A stretch of DNA of 64,000 nt from Kosakonia arachidis. Lineage in GTDB: Bacteria; Pseudomonadota; Gammaproteobacteria; Enterobacterales; Enterobacteriaceae. Made by a program: the position numbers and the translations under genes. The DNA lies in assembly GCF_900116535.1 (NCBI RefSeq), contig NZ_FPAU01000001.1, positions 821,687 through 885,686 on the forward strand, read 5' to 3'. A model generated the notes under the pieces. It saw only the letters and a program-made list of their open reading frames with translations. It was not told the DNA's origin and made no database searches. This document shows, piece by piece, positions 63,301 through 64,000 of the stretch; positions within the stretch are counted from its first letter, which is position 1, and every line of letters starts with the position of its first letter.

Positions 63301-64000
63301 ATGAAGAAGCGCAAAATTATCCTGCTGACCGGTGCCAGTAGTGGTATTGGTGAAGCCACTGTGCGGCAACTGGTACAGGAAGGGCATCATGTGATTATCG
63401 GCGCACGGCGACTGGCAAAGTTACAGCGTTTGCAGGAGGAGCTGGACAATATCGATGCGCTGCAGGTGGATGTAATACAGGCTGGCGATCTGCAACGGAT
63501 GGCGGATTTTGCGCAGTCGACCTATGGACGCATCGATGTGCTGATCAATAACGCCGGGATTATGCCTCTCTCGCCGTTGGCGGCGCGGAAAGTGGACGAG
63601 TGGCGACAAACCCTCGATGTTAATGTGCACGGCGTTCTCAATGGTATTGCTGCGGTGCTGCCAGTTATGGAACAGCAGGGCGGTGGGCAGATCATCAATG
63701 TGGCGTCAATTGGCGCACATACTGTTTTCCCCTCGTCAGCGGTCTATTGTGCCAGTAAATTCGCGGTCCGCGCCATCTCCGACGGATTGCGCCAGGAGAC
63801 GGAAACGATCCGCGTTACCGTCATCAGCCCCGGCGTGGTGCAATCGGAACTAGCCGATCACATCACCGATGAAGGTACAAAAGCGGCGATGGAGGAATTT
63901 CGTCGTCATGCGCTGCCCGCAGACGCAATCGCTAAAGCCATTGCGTGGGCTATCGCACAGCCGGATGGCGTCGATGTCAGCGAAATGATTGTTCGCCCCA
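63301..64000 (+). CDS. Short-chain dehydrogenase/reductase (cut by window edge)
   Basis: The first 233 residues are visible and no stop is reached. Cofactor motif TGASSGIGEAT at residues 10-20, NNAG, catalytic Ser in NVASIGAH, and the YxxxK pair YCASK. A classical SDR of about 245 residues, so only about 12 residues are missing. Cytosolic. The divergent AraC gene suggests a substrate-inducible pair. Substrate unknown. Confidence 0.88.
   Translation, partial: MKKRKIILLTGASSGIGEATVRQLVQEGHHVIIGARRLAKLQRLQEELDNIDALQVDVIQAGDLQRMADFAQSTYGRIDVLINNAGIMPLSPLAARKVDEWRQTLDVNVHGVLNGIAAVLPVMEQQGGGQIINVASIGAHTVFPSSAVYCASKFAVRAISDGLRQETETIRVTVISPGVVQSELADHITDEGTKAAMEEFRRHALPADAIAKAIAWAIAQPDGVDVSEMIVRP

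Overview
The window is enterobacterial chromosome. Its first third reproduces the ompA neighbourhood of Escherichia coli almost gene for gene (rlmL-uup-pqiABC-rmf-fabA-lonH-matP-ompA-sulA-sxy-yccS-yccF-helD-mgsA-yccU-hspQ-rlmI-acyP-tusE-yccA-serT). The proteins are close to, but not identical with, E. coli ones. The purine genes that follow are those described in Klebsiella. I infer a member of the Klebsiella/Enterobacter/Kosakonia group and cannot name the species from this sequence alone.

Layout. (1) 1-21,900: conserved housekeeping core, with recognisable control sites: overlapping FadR and FabR operators at fabA, a LexA box at sulA and several hairpin terminators. (2) 22,163-29,282: accessory genes around the tRNA-Ser gene serT. 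These are an OppA-like binding protein, a GlxA-type regulator divergent from a secreted alpha/beta hydrolase, a chemoreceptor with a flagellar sigma-28-like promoter, and a lipoprotein of unknown role. (3) 29,638-36,960: a decayed two-partner-secretion / contact-dependent-inhibition (CDI) locus. The outer-membrane transporter (CdiB type) is intact. The CdiA exoprotein has lost its whole central part and is out of frame. Two toxin-immunity modules follow in tandem, sharing a 720-bp direct repeat, and then come remains of a third. (4) 36,965-38,254: an IS256-family insertion sequence. (5) 38,478-39,788: a protein with a helix-hairpin-helix-like segment and a PD-(D/E)XK-like nuclease segment. (6) 39,903-62,164: one continuous 22-kb purine-nitrogen (hpx) supercluster. 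(7) 62,245-64,000: an AraC-type regulator divergent from a short-chain dehydrogenase cut by the window edge.

How the hpx genes fit together. Guanine deaminase (guaD) makes xanthine and HpxDE oxidises hypoxanthine. HpxO hydroxylates urate, and HpxT and HpxQ convert 5-hydroxyisourate through OHCU to S-allantoin. HpxP and HpxC import purine/urate and allantoin. HpxA racemises allantoin and HpxB opens it to allantoate. HpxK forms ureidoglycine and HpxJ transaminates it with glyoxylate to oxalurate plus glycine. HpxW hydrolyses oxamate. HpxXYZ (AtzG/AtzE/AtzH-like) are the natural candidates for the missing oxalurate step. HpxFGHI is an ABC importer. Three dedicated regulators are present: HpxR (LysR), HpxS (GntR) and HpxU (RpiR).

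The most interesting result is regulatory. Six units of the supercluster (hpxO, hpxPQT, guaD, hpxC, hpxWXYZ, hpxFGHIJK) each carry a sigma-54-like -24/-12 element 30-60 bp before the first start codon. NtrC-like sites lie upstream of hpxO/hpxP and hpxF. Three copies of a TGAA-N8-GTT/ATT-type inverted repeat, the probable HpxU operator, sit at hpxW, hpxU and hpxF. All motif calls were made by eye.
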